Assembly: GCA_900113425.1 (NCBI GenBank)
Contig: FOZF01000002.1
Location: 637,027 to 701,026 of the forward strand
Reading direction: 5' to 3'
DNA from: Stenotrophomonas maltophilia
GTDB lineage: Bacteria; Pseudomonadota; Gammaproteobacteria; Xanthomonadales; Xanthomonadaceae
Length of the DNA stretch: 64,000 bases
In this document: positions 55,846 to 63,196 of the stretch, in pieces
How the letters are laid out: each line of letters opens with the position of its first letter
Position numbering within the stretch: the stretch's first letter is position 1
Notes under the pieces: model-generated
What the model saw: only the letters and a program-made list of their open reading frames with translations
What the model was told of the DNA's origin: nothing
The model's database searches: none
Position numbers and translations under genes: made by a program

Positions 55846-56446
55846 GGGTAGCTCCTTCTAACGAAAGCGACAGGATCAACGTGTGGGCGATGATTCGGCG
55901 AGGCGGAGGGCTAGTCTGATCTGCAGCACTCAAGCAAGAACGGTGCAGTGGGTCTATCACCCCCGGCCATTCAAGGGTTGGTTCAATATTTGTTCATTTC
56001 TTAAGCGACTCCGCGCCGAACCTCTTGGTCCGGGCGCCGCCCTGCCGCAGCCCCCATCTGCGAAGCAGTGCCCGTTCTGCGGCACACACTGGACGCGCAG
56101 GTACTGGCCAACCCCATCGCGTGAGACCGCCCGATGTCGCCGAACGGGGTAGGTGGATATCTGGTGTTGCCGGATCCGGGACCGATGGCAGCTCGACCCG
56201 GGGGCGCGAACGCCAGGGGCGAGTCAGGCTGGACCCTGAAATTCGCGGGAATTGCTGATTTCGTCAAATGACCGGTGCCGGTCAGGGCTTTTTTTGCGCC
56301 GTCACCGCGCGCCGCCAAGCGTGCCTGACATCCAGTCTCAGCGGCCTACGACATGCGAAGGGGGTATGGTCAGTGCAGAGGCCTTCGGGAGCGGCAATGG
56401 CAGGCAGCGACACTATGGCGAGTGGCGAACAGGCGGCGGATCGGCA
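55846..56446. other. Region without a supported gene
   Basis: About 600 bp of mixed composition between the island genes and the next plus-strand gene. Frames on both strands are short, lack ribosome-binding sites and look non-coding. The only clear element is a terminator-like hairpin at 56269-56295. The left 150 bp must contain the promoter of the double-glycine-leader gene, but no convincing hexamer pair was found. Confidence 0.5.
56269..56295 (+). terminator. Orphan intrinsic terminator
   Basis: TGACCGG-tg-CCGGTCA followed by GGGCTTTTTTT on the plus strand. No supported plus-strand gene lies upstream, so it may end transcription of an unseen RNA or of a lost gene. Confidence 0.65.
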
Positions 56447-56716
56447 ATGAGCAAACCCGCAACGGAAGTACGCTGGCTGACATTCCGGCTGATGAACGGA
56501 CAATCGATCGGCCCGGAGCGCCTGCGCGACGGCTGGAGCACCGCTTCGGAAACCCGCCACTGCGGGGTCCGGCGCGAGGCCATCGAGGGAGCAGGTGTGG
56601 TCTACGCGCTGTACGGGCCTGCCAACCTGGCATCGCCGCGTCGTGCCGAGATGCGCATGCGTGAGTTCCTGATGAGCAGCGGCTACACCTTCACCATGGG
56701 TACGCTGGGCGGCTAG
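56447..56716 (+). CDS. Small hypothetical protein
   Basis: An 89-residue protein starting M-S-K-P-A-T-E-V-R-W-L-T-F-R-L-M-N-G-Q-S. Basic, without signal or membrane segment, ending Y-T-F-T-M-G-T-L-G-G. The frame is open upstream to 56252 but those residues look non-coding; ATG 56447 has only a weak GGCGGA upstream. Its stop overlaps the convergent hydrolase stop by 4 bp. Not recognised. Confidence 0.5.
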   Translation: MSKPATEVRWLTFRLMNGQSIGPERLRDGWSTASETRHCGVRREAIEGAGVVYALYGPANLASPRRAEMRMREFLMSSGYTFTMGTLGG

Positions 56717-57801
56717 CGCATCGCCGCAGCCCTCAGGGCCGCGACCACCTGTTCTGCGGAGAAGCCACAGTGGCCCGTACCTGCTGCGGGCAGTACGCGC
56801 GGCAGGGGCGTCGCACCCGCGTGCGCGGCCAGTTGCGGATAGCGTTCCTGCATGCGGGGCGCGATGGTGGGATCGTCGTTGTTGAACTGGATCACCAGCG
56901 GCCGCTTCAGTGCCCCGGTCAATCCGAGTGTTTCGCGCACACGCGCCTGTGCTGCGGGAATGGCAGCGATGCGCTGCACCCGCGCATTGAACGCGACATC
57001 ATCACCGAATCCACGGTAGACGACGCCGATGTTGCTGGCTGGCATGCCGCCACTGCGCGTGGCCAGTTCGTGCAGGACCAGGGCGTGCAGGCTGATCGTT
57101 CCGGGCAGCGCATCGGACGCGACCTGCAACTGCGTGGCCAGCAGCGCAGCGGAGTGCGGCGCGCGTTGCAGCGCGTTGGCGATGCCTTGGTACAGCTCGC
57201 CCTGTGGCACCGAAGCGGCTTCGCTGGACGCCAGGCCAGCGGCAGGCAATCCCTCGGCATGCGGGAAGAAGTAGTCGAACGCCACTACGGTGGTGAGCAG
57301 TTCGCCGGCCAGCTGCTCGCCTGTCAGGTTGGCACCGCACAGCGAAACACCGCCGGCGTAGTGGGCCGGATGCCGTTCGAGGCTGGCGAGGGCCACCGCG
57401 CCGCCCATCGAGAAGCCGAGCAACCAGGTGTTACGCACGCCCTGCAATCCGGCCAGCGTGTGTTGACGCAGGCGCTCCACATCGTTGACGGCATCGGCCA
57501 CTGCCCACCCCTGGCTTGCGTAGGCGCTCTGTGCGACCGCGTAGCCGGCTGCCAGCAGAGGCGCGGTCGCCTCGTTGGCGGCCATCGGCGATTCGCGTGG
57601 CGTGCCCACGGGTTCGTAGCCGTGGGCCAGCATTACCAGATCTCCGTTCCACTCCGCGGGGATGTCCAGGCGCCACGGCGCACCCTGCAGCTCGCCACTG
57701 AGCATGCGTGGCGCGGCAGGCGGTGCCGCCAGCAGCGGCGTGGAAGGTAACGCCAGGGCCAGTGCCAGGGTCAGCCGGAGCAGGGCGCGCATCGTGTTCA
57801 T
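56713..57801 (-). CDS. Secreted alpha/beta hydrolase
   Basis: A 362-residue protein with a signal peptide (L-R-L-T-L-A-L-A-L-A-L-P-S-T-P-L-L-A-A). The nucleophile elbow G-F-S-M-G-G carries the catalytic Ser near residue 144. An oxyanion-side L-A-H-G-Y-E and a C-terminal G-H-C-G-F with the catalytic His fit the alpha/beta hydrolase fold. The substrate is unknown. ATG 57801 is chosen; ATG 57792 is three codons in. Confidence 0.88.
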   Translation of the reverse strand: MNTMRALLRLTLALALALPSTPLLAAPPAAPRMLSGELQGAPWRLDIPAEWNGDLVMLAHGYEPVGTPRESPMAANEATAPLLAAGYAVAQSAYASQGWAVADAVNDVERLRQHTLAGLQGVRNTWLLGFSMGGAVALASLERHPAHYAGGVSLCGANLTGEQLAGELLTTVVAFDYFFPHAEGLPAAGLASSEAASVPQGELYQGIANALQRAPHSAALLATQLQVASDALPGTISLHALVLHELATRSGGMPASNIGVVYRGFGDDVAFNARVQRIAAIPAAQARVRETLGLTGALKRPLVIQFNNDDPTIAPRMQERYPQLAAHAGATPLPRVLPAAGTGHCGFSAEQVVAALRAAAMR

Positions 57802-57865
57802 CCGGGCAGGTGATACGCCGAGCATAGAACCGGCCGCGGTGCCGTGCCCGCTGCAATGCGTCAGG

Positions 57866-58360
57866 TCATGGGGCCGTCGCCGGCCCGCCGCAGGCGACGC
57901 GGTGCATCGGAAATTCCATGGCCTGTGCCGGATCGTCCTGTGCGATCTCGATACGTGCGTGCAGGCGCTGCCCATTGATGCGGCGATAGGTGATCCGTTG
58001 CGGGAAGTCATTGGCCGGGTTCTCGAAGACGACCTCGTCGGCCTCCATGCGGACGGCGTTGAAATCAGTGGCGTTGCGGCCGGAGGGCAGCGCGGTGAAC
58101 ACCAGCCGCCCATCGTCGTGCTGGCGCAGCTGCATGAACTCGAAACCCACGGTGCGCCCGTCGCGCAGGCTGCGGCTGCTGCCGAACATCGTTCCGCCGG
58201 CCACGGTGGACCACTGCTCACCCGCTCCGGGGGGGTGCCCATCCAGCTGCCAGCAGCCGGAGAGCCAGCCCAGCTGTTCAATGTCCGCGGTTGCGGCGGC
58301 GTGTCCATCGGCGGCGAAAAGCAGCAGAGGCAACACGGCGCGGGCGATCCGGTTCGACAT
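57866..58360 (-). CDS. DUF6265-family secreted protein
   Basis: A 164-residue protein with a signal peptide (L-P-L-L-L-F-A-A-D-G-H-A-A-A). Diagnostic segments are L-G-W-L-S-G-C-W-Q-L-D, E-Q-W-S-T-V-A-G-G-T-M-F-G-S-S-R and F-E-N-P-A-N-D-F-P-Q-R-I-T-Y. These are lipocalin-like beta-barrel proteins of unknown role, frequent in proteobacteria. ATG 58360 has GGAG 6 bp upstream. It is divergent from an AraC regulator. Confidence 0.85.
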   Translation of the reverse strand: MSNRIARAVLPLLLFAADGHAAATADIEQLGWLSGCWQLDGHPPGAGEQWSTVAGGTMFGSSRSLRDGRTVGFEFMQLRQHDDGRLVFTALPSGRNATDFNAVRMEADEVVFENPANDFPQRITYRRINGQRLHARIEIAQDDPAQAMEFPMHRVACGGPATAP

Positions 58361-58493
58361 CGTGGGCTCCATGCGCGGGACGGTGGCCCCTGTATAGCGC
58401 CGCATAGCGTTGGCGGCCAGCGCCGCACGCAATGACGCCGAATTCGATACGATCTGCGGGTTCTTCCCCCTTCTGCTTGCCCTGGAGTCCGAC

Positions 58494-59327
58494 ATGGTGG
58501 ATCGCCTCGCCGTCCTGCTTGAGCGTTTCGCGGTCACTGCGTCGGTCTTCCACGCCGGTGCACTGTGCGGCATCAACAGCCTGGAAGGGGAGGACGAAGC
58601 CGGCCAGCTGCACCTGGTACGGCGTGGACCGGTGCAGGTCAGCCATGGACAGCAGACCGTGCAGGTTGATGTGCCCAGCCTGCTGCTGTACCCGAGGCCG
58701 ATGCCCCACCGTTTCCAGACCGACCCGCACCTCGGTGCCGACATGGCCTGCGCCAACCTGCATTTCGAAGGTGGCCGGCTCAATCCGATCAGTGCCGCGT
58801 TGCCCGATTTCATCTGCCTGCCACTGGCGGACCTGCACGGCAGCGATGCGGTGCTGGAAATGCTGTTCGAGGAGGCGTTCGAGCAGCGTTGCGGCCGTGC
58901 GGCAATGGTCAATCGTCTGTTCGAGGTGGTGATGATCCAGGTGCTGCGGCAGCTGATGGAAGGCGGTGAGATGCGCGGCGGTCTGTTTGCCGGCCTCGGC
59001 CACCCGCGCCTGCGTCTGGCATTGGTCGCGATGCACGAGGCGCCGTCGCAGGCATGGACGCTGGAAGACCTTGCCGACGTCGCGGGGATGTCGCGCAGCG
59101 TGTTCGCTGCGAGCTTCCGTGAGGCGATGGGCACCACCCCCGGCCAGTACCTGCAGGGCTGGCGCGTAGGCCTGGCACAGCAGGCCCTGCGCCAGGGCCG
59201 ACCGCTGAAGCGGATTGCCGACGAGGTGGGCTACGGCAGTGAAGCGGCGCTTTCGCGTGCGTTCAAGGCGCATACCGGGCAATCGCCCCGGCAGTGGCGG
59301 GGGCAGGTGCGGACCTCGGCGGCCTGA
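58494..59327 (+). CDS. AraC-family transcriptional regulator with cupin sensor domain
   Basis: A 277-residue regulator. The N-terminal cupin_6-like domain covers about 1-170 (F-H-A-G-A-L-C-G-I, L-H-L-V-R-R-G). The C-terminal double-HTH AraC domain is at about 180-275 (W-T-L-E-D-L-A-D-V-A-G-M-S-R-S-V-F and I-A-D-E-V-G-Y-G-S-E-A-A-L-S-R-A-F-K). GGAG lies 6 bp before ATG 58494; an upstream in-frame ATG at 58410 is less likely. The target is unknown, perhaps the divergent DUF6265 gene. Confidence 0.92.
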   Translation: MVDRLAVLLERFAVTASVFHAGALCGINSLEGEDEAGQLHLVRRGPVQVSHGQQTVQVDVPSLLLYPRPMPHRFQTDPHLGADMACANLHFEGGRLNPISAALPDFICLPLADLHGSDAVLEMLFEEAFEQRCGRAAMVNRLFEVVMIQVLRQLMEGGEMRGGLFAGLGHPRLRLALVAMHEAPSQAWTLEDLADVAGMSRSVFAASFREAMGTTPGQYLQGWRVGLAQQALRQGRPLKRIADEVGYGSEAALSRAFKAHTGQSPRQWRGQVRTSAA

Positions 59328-59331
59328 GCGT

Positions 59332-59724
59332 TCAGCCCAGCGCGAGGCGGGCCAGCTTCATGCCCACGAACAGGCCGGCCAGTCCCAGTGCGATCGATCC
59401 CCCTGCATACAGCGCGGCCAGTCCGTGCTGCCCCCGTTGCAGCAGCAGGCCGATCTCCAGCGAATAGGTGGAGAAGGTGGTGTAGCCCCCCAGGATGCCC
59501 GTGGTCAGCAGCAGCCGCAGCTGCGGCGACGCGCCGTTGCGCAGGGCGAAGGCCTCGACGACCACGCCCATCAGCAGGGCGCCGCTGATGTTGACCAGGA
59601 AGGTGGACCAGGGCCATGGACTGCCGACGGCGACCCGCGTGCCGATCAGGTTGCAGGCATGGCGCAGGCAGGCGCCGGCGCCGCCTCCCACGAAGACCAG
59701 GACGTAGTTGTTCAGTGCTTGCAT
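59332..59724 (-). CDS. crcB: Fluoride efflux channel CrcB/Fluc
   Basis: A 130-residue four-helix membrane protein that exports fluoride. Conserved features are G-G-G-A-G-A-C-L-R, the W-P-W-S-T-F-L-V-N-I-S-G-A-L-L-M-G segment (Asn/Ser/Thr of the pore) and T-G-I-L-G-G-Y-T-T-F-S-T-Y-S (the Phe-box and Thr/Ser track). ATG 59724 gives the normal start. A fluoride riboswitch lies about 90 bp upstream, which fixes the regulation. Convergent with the AraC gene. Confidence 0.96.
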   Translation of the reverse strand: MQALNNYVLVFVGGGAGACLRHACNLIGTRVAVGSPWPWSTFLVNISGALLMGVVVEAFALRNGASPQLRLLLTTGILGGYTTFSTYSLEIGLLLQRGQHGLAALYAGGSIALGLAGLFVGMKLARLALG

Positions 59725-59809
59725 GGCGGGCCTCGAGTACGTGTTCGCAGATGCGGAGGCGAACGCGATGGCGGGCACGGCCTGCCATCGACGAACGCCA
59801 GGTTCGTCA

Positions 59810-59862
59810 CAGCAGGAGCCATCAGCCATGCCTGGCGGTTATCGGGGGAGCCCCATCCCCAT
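59810..59862 (-). promoter_or_regulatory. Fluoride riboswitch (crcB motif)
   Basis: On the minus strand, GGGGATGGGGCTCCCCC is followed by GATAACCGCC, a short loop, and GGCTGATGGCTCCTGC. These are the conserved blocks of the crcB aptamer (GGnGATGG, AACCGCC, GGCTGATGnCNCCT). It lies in the leader of crcB, so fluoride should turn the channel gene on. Identification is by motif reading; a covariance-model scan was not run. Confidence 0.85.
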
Positions 59863-59891
59863 CGGTCCCCATGCTACCAGCGCCGACCCGG

Positions 59892-60326
59892 TCAGGGCAG
59901 GGAGGTCATCACCACGCGGGCCACCCTGCTGCGGCTGACGCCATCCATCAACAGTTCGAATGCCAGCAGATCCAGTGCCGCGTGGCGCCGGTGGTCGATC
60001 TCCAGGCCCTTCTCGGCGACCAGCACGCTCACCAGTTCATAGGCATCCTGCCAGACATCCAGGTGCGCTTCGCTGGGCATGTAATAGCTGGTGCGTTCGC
60101 CGACGCCCCGCCCATGGATGCCGTAGAGCAGCTCGCGTGCATCCAGCTTGGCTGCGTCGGCGATCCGGAACAGCTGTTCGGCCTTCACATGTGAGGGGCT
60201 GACGTGGTCGTTGAGCCAGTTGCTGATGGTCGCTGTCGTTGAAGCGGCGGCGCGGGCCAGATCGGCCGGGCGCGGGTGCCCGGCTTTCTTCATGGCGATG
60301 GCGAGTCGTTGGCCGAGAGTATTCAT
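59892..60326 (-). CDS. CI-like XRE-family repressor, short
   Basis: A 144-residue protein. The helix-turn-helix domain is at about 5-65 (L-G-Q-R-L-A-I-A-M-K-K-A, D-L-A-R-A-A-A-S-T-T-A-T-I-S-N-W-L). A roughly 70-residue helical C-terminal part follows, with no LexA/CI serine-protease motif. It is divergent from a Cro-like gene in the arrangement of a lysogeny switch, but no other phage gene is near. It may be a domesticated regulator. Confidence 0.85.
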   Translation of the reverse strand: MNTLGQRLAIAMKKAGHPRPADLARAAASTTATISNWLNDHVSPSHVKAEQLFRIADAAKLDARELLYGIHGRGVGERTSYYMPSEAHLDVWQDAYELVSVLVAEKGLEIDHRRHAALDLLAFELLMDGVSRSRVARVVMTSLP

Positions 60327-60371
60327 CTATGCAAGCCAGCTTAACGCGTGGAAGCGAAAGAATCCTTGTCG

Positions 60372-60396
60372 CAAGAATAAGTCTGGTTAACGACAG
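60372..60396. promoter_or_regulatory. Candidate operator between CI-like and Cro-like genes
   Basis: An inverted pair CTTGTCG / CGACAGG (arms about 60365-60371 and 60391-60397) spans the short intergenic region, with a related TTAACG half-site repeated at 60340 and 60387. This is the expected position for operator sites of a divergent repressor pair. Found by eye. Confidence 0.4.
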
Positions 60397-60404
60397 GACC
60401 GACC

Positions 60405-60614
60405 ATGACTGACTTGTGGAGCAAGCGGCAGGTGCGCACGCGCCTGGGATTCCAGACCGACGCCGAGCTGGCGCAGCTCTTTGGCATAACGCGATCCGCC
60501 GTGTCGCAATGGCCCCAGGACGCTCCCATTCCTCCATTGCGACAGTTCATCCTCCACCAGCGCCATCCCGACCTGTTCCCCTGGGCTGCGGCCTCTGAAG
60601 ACGAATCAAGCTAG
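60405..60614 (+). CDS. Cro-like DNA-binding protein
   Basis: A 69-residue protein. The helix-turn-helix (about 15-38: T-D-A-E-L-A-Q-L-F-G-I-T-R-S-A-V-S-Q-W) and the following P-I-P-P-L-R-Q-F segment are the Cro/YdaS pattern. AGGA lies 6 bp before the ATG. It is divergent from the CI-like gene with a 78-bp shared control region. Downstream DNA is non-coding, so the pair is an orphan switch. Confidence 0.82.
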   Translation: MTDLWSKRQVRTRLGFQTDAELAQLFGITRSAVSQWPQDAPIPPLRQFILHQRHPDLFPWAAASEDESS

Positions 60615-60962
60615 GTTGCGTCTGAAAATGTCGCATTTAGCACGCTTTGCGGCATGTGTTAAGCATGCTTATCAATATAGGAAAAATTGATCGAAACCCG
60701 CGTTGCGATTGATCGCGCCATGAGGCTGCCCCGGCGACGGAGGGCGCGCCACGTCGGGATCAGCCCCTTCTTTTGCCTGTGCCGATCACAGACCGTTATG
60801 TGAACGATTAATAATTTCAATCGAAAAAGTCGGCGCATGTAATTGACCTGTCGTGAAATCTGTGACTAATTGAGGTCAACCGGTCGTGAAGCCGGGAGTC
60901 TTTCAGCACGCAAGTGAGTCGGTAGACCGTCAACGATGCAGGACAAGTCCAACGGAGGTCGT
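60615..60962. other. AT-richer intergenic region
   Basis: 348 bp with no supported gene and noticeably more A+T than the rest. The right third holds a promoter-like palindrome (60843-60879) serving the next gene; the middle contains several A/T-rich runs. No structured RNA was recognised. Confidence 0.5.
60843..60879 (+). promoter_or_regulatory. Palindromic promoter upstream of the 78-residue protein gene
   Basis: TTGACC (60843-60848), a 16-bp spacer and ACTAAT (60865-60870) form a plausible promoter. The same stretch is bounded by a perfect 7-bp inverted repeat, TTGACCT / AGGTCAA (60843-60849 and 60873-60879). A dimeric repressor could cover the whole core promoter. Confidence 0.45.
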
Positions 60963-61199
60963 ATGGAATACGGCATGCATGGCTTGGCTGAACGGGTACG
61001 CCGCGAACTGGAAGCCAGCTATCACAAACACGGATGCGGCCCTGCCTTCTGGGACACGTACCAGCAGGTGCTGGACCGCCTGGTCCCGCAGGGGACCGAG
61101 CGCACGGAAGTGACCAATGAAATGGCGCTGATCATCGAGCAGCTCGGAATCGTACGGCGTGCCCAGCTGGTGCCTCCGCACGCCAACGGGTCGCGCTGA
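60963..61199 (+). CDS. Small hypothetical protein
   Basis: A 78-residue, mostly helical soluble protein (L-A-E-R-V-R-R-E-L-E-A-S-Y, then F-W-D-T-Y-Q-Q-V-L-D-R-L). GGAGG at 60954-60958 precedes ATG 60963 by 4 bp, which favours it over ATG 60936. Composition is typical of the genome. It is convergent with the CcoG-like gene. Not recognised. Confidence 0.6.
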   Translation: MEYGMHGLAERVRRELEASYHKHGCGPAFWDTYQQVLDRLVPQGTERTEVTNEMALIIEQLGIVRRAQLVPPHANGSR

Positions 61200-61200
61200 T

Positions 61201-62247
61201 TCAGAGCAGGTGCCAGGCGCCAGCGCTCAGCAGCACCAGCAGCAACGATGCCAGGACCACGGTCCGCGGTCGCCACCAGCGCCGCGGCTGTCCTGCCATC
61301 GTCTGTGGGCTGCAGTAGCGGATCAGTCCCGGGCCGAAGCCGGCCCGGGACTGTTGCTGCTCGCAGGCATCCAGGCAGGCTCCGCACGCCAGGCAGTCGG
61401 CCTGCGGGCCCTGGCGGATGTCGAGCAGCATCGGGCAGGCGCGAAGACAGGCCGCGCAATCGGTGCAGTCGCCGAGGCGGTCGGCGCTGAAGGTGGGCAT
61501 GGGGCCGGCCAGCCATGGGTGCGCGGCGCGGAACACGTAGTCCTGCGCGGAGGTCGGATCGAGCAGGCCGCGACCGCGGCCGATCACCCCGCCAAGGCCA
61601 GCGGGCCGGGGCCCGCGGGGTTCGCCGCGGCGTGCGTCATACAGCATCCGGGGGGTCTGCGGGTCGACCAGCAACGGTTGCGCGCGCGCGAAGGGGCACA
61701 GCGAACGGCAGACCTGCTCCCGCAGGAAGCCGGCGTTGCCCCATGTGGCTGCCGCGTAGAACAGCACCCAGAAGGTTTCCCAGCCACTCCAGCCGCCTTG
61801 GACACTGGCGGTGACGAGGCCGGTGATCGGGGTGAACAGTCCCACGAAGGTGATGCCGGTCCATAGCGACAGCAGTATCCATGCGACCTGTGTGGCAGGA
61901 CGCGCCAGGGCGCGTGGCAGGCGCTGGGCAAGGAGGCTGCCGATCAGGCTGAAGGCGTGGCCCCACACCGTCTGCGGGCAGGCATGGCCACACCAGACGC
62001 GGCCGGCGAGGTGGGTCAACAGCGCCAATGCCATCGCCAGCGCCAGCAGCAGGCCCAGAAGCAGGCCAACGTCGTCGGGCCACAGGGTCCAGCCGAACAG
62101 ATCGAAGCGACGTGCGTCCAGGTCCAGCAGCAGCGCCTGGCGGCCGTCCCAGCGCAACCAGGGCAGCCCAAGGAAGCCAACCAGCACACCGACCCGCAGT
62201 GCGCCACGCCATCGCCACGGCGGGGAAGGGGGCCGTAGTGCGTTCAT
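61201..62247 (-). CDS. ccoG: CcoG/RdxA-like membrane ferredoxin protein, short form
   Basis: A 348-residue relative of CcoG, the accessory protein for copper handling in cbb3 oxidase assembly. Membrane helices carry the family motifs C-G-H-A-C-P-Q-T-V-W and C-R-S-L-C-P-F-A-R. Two 4Fe-4S motifs follow (C-T-D-C-A-A-C-L-R-A-C-P and C-L-A-C-G-A-C-L-D-A-C). Typical CcoG has about 470 residues with a C-terminal periplasmic Ig-like domain; here the protein stops after one further membrane helix. It is coupled to an upstream small membrane protein gene (4-bp overlap). An Anr box lies upstream of the pair. Confidence 0.85.
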   Translation of the reverse strand: MNALRPPSPPWRWRGALRVGVLVGFLGLPWLRWDGRQALLLDLDARRFDLFGWTLWPDDVGLLLGLLLALAMALALLTHLAGRVWCGHACPQTVWGHAFSLIGSLLAQRLPRALARPATQVAWILLSLWTGITFVGLFTPITGLVTASVQGGWSGWETFWVLFYAAATWGNAGFLREQVCRSLCPFARAQPLLVDPQTPRMLYDARRGEPRGPRPAGLGGVIGRGRGLLDPTSAQDYVFRAAHPWLAGPMPTFSADRLGDCTDCAACLRACPMLLDIRQGPQADCLACGACLDACEQQQSRAGFGPGLIRYCSPQTMAGQPRRWWRPRTVVLASLLLVLLSAGAWHLL

Positions 62248-62531
62248 CCCAGAGGCAGCTCATCGTCCGCGTCTGCCGGCATCGGTCGCAGCAGATATCC
62301 GGTGATCGCGCTGGACAGCGCCGTCACCGCCCAGAACATGAAGAAGCCGACCGTGTAGCCGAGTTCGCGACTGATCGCCGTGCCCGGAAAACTGATGGCC
62401 TGAAGGCGCAACGGGTCGACGAAAGCGAAGAACACCACGCTGGCCAGCCCGGCGGCGATGAAACTGGGCCAGAGGACGGCGCCCCAATGCTGGATCAGGC
62501 GCTGACGCGGGGACGAAGTGGGTGTATTCAT
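62244..62531 (-). CDS. Small membrane protein upstream of ccoG
   Basis: A 95-residue protein with two predicted membrane helices (W-P-S-F-I-A-A-G-L-A-S-V-V-F-F-A-F and Y-T-V-G-F-F-M-F-W-A-V-T-A-L). ATG 62531 is preferred because the upstream part of the frame is Arg/Pro-rich. Overlap with the CcoG-like gene implies a joint role. The topology differs from FixH, which has one helix and a large domain. Not recognised. Confidence 0.7.
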   Translation of the reverse strand: MNTPTSSPRQRLIQHWGAVLWPSFIAAGLASVVFFAFVDPLRLQAISFPGTAISRELGYTVGFFMFWAVTALSSAITGYLLRPMPADADDELPLG

Positions 62532-62645
62532 GCGGTCGCGGGTCGGGAAGGGGGCGGCGCGTATACTCCGCCATGGTTGGCGCAGCATCCGCAGGGCATG
62601 TTTCCTGCAGGCATGTCAGCCTAGGGGCGCCCACGCGCGCCGACA

Positions 62646-62659
62646 TTGATCTGGATCAA
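62646..62659. promoter_or_regulatory. Anr/FNR box between the ccoG operon and the hemoglobin gene
   Basis: TTGAT-ctgg-ATCAA, a perfect match to the FNR/Anr consensus palindrome. It lies 53 bp before the hemoglobin ATG and 115 bp from the divergent small-membrane-protein start, so it could serve both directions. Confidence 0.8.
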
Positions 62660-62711
62660 CGGCGGTGCCGGCCGGCTGGCGCACTCTGCCGGCAATTGCC
62701 TGGTGCCTCTG

Positions 62712-63152
62712 ATGAACGCAACGCCATCGCTCGTCCCTCCTGTCGCCTCGCCCGCGCTGTGTACCGAAGAGGACGTGACCCGTCTGGTCCACGACTTCTA
62801 TGCACGCGTGCGTGAGGAGGAACGTCTGGGACCCGTGTTCAACGCGCATGTGCACGATTGGCCCGGGCATCTGGCGCAACTGGTGGATTTCTGGTCCGCG
62901 ATGCTCAGGGGAACGCGTCGCTTCAAGGGATCGCCCATGTCCAAGCACATGGCCATCGCCCTGGACAAGGACCTGTTCGACCGCTGGCTCGCGCTGTTCC
63001 GGCTAACCACCGCCGAATGCGGCAATCCACCGATGCAGGCGCTGGCCGATGATGTGGCCGCGCGCATTGCTGAAACGTTCTGGCGCCGGTACCAGATGCT
63101 GCGCTGGCCGCAGGTGGCGCTGCCGGTGCTGGGCGTTCCTGCCCGGGATTGA
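62712..63152 (+). CDS. Group III truncated hemoglobin
   Basis: A 146-residue globin. The group III pattern is visible: V-H-D-F-Y-A-R-V-R-E-E-E-R-L-G-P-V-F-N near the start, W-P-G-H-L-A-Q-L-V-D-F-W, then F-K-G-S-P-M-S-K-H-M-A, where the proximal His region lies, and F-W-R-R-Y near the end. Likely role: NO or oxygen chemistry under low oxygen. ATG 62712 is chosen because the frame upstream includes the Anr box. hemN follows 44 bp later. Confidence 0.9.
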   Translation: MNATPSLVPPVASPALCTEEDVTRLVHDFYARVREEERLGPVFNAHVHDWPGHLAQLVDFWSAMLRGTRRFKGSPMSKHMAIALDKDLFDRWLALFRLTTAECGNPPMQALADDVAARIAETFWRRYQMLRWPQVALPVLGVPARD

Positions 63153-63162
63153 TCTGGGTCAA
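63149..63162 (+). promoter_or_regulatory. Anr/FNR box upstream of hemN
   Basis: TTGAT-ctgg-GTCAA, one mismatch from the palindromic consensus and nearly identical to the box at 62646. It overlaps the hemoglobin stop codon and lies 34 bp before the hemN ATG, close for a class II activator site but compatible with a short leader. Confidence 0.75.
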
Positions 63163-63196
63163 GGCGGCACCGAATGTCCGGCGCGATGCTGGCGGC

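Noticed and set aside
56244-56262. Short GCGGGAAT-like similarity to the 5' end of tRNA-Gly, considered as an island attachment remnant
   Set aside because: Only about 9-11 bases match and the match breaks within the D-arm; chance is sufficient.
59892-60614. CI/Cro pair considered as the edge of a prophage
   Set aside because: No integrase, structural, lysis or replication genes on either side; neighbours are chromosomal.
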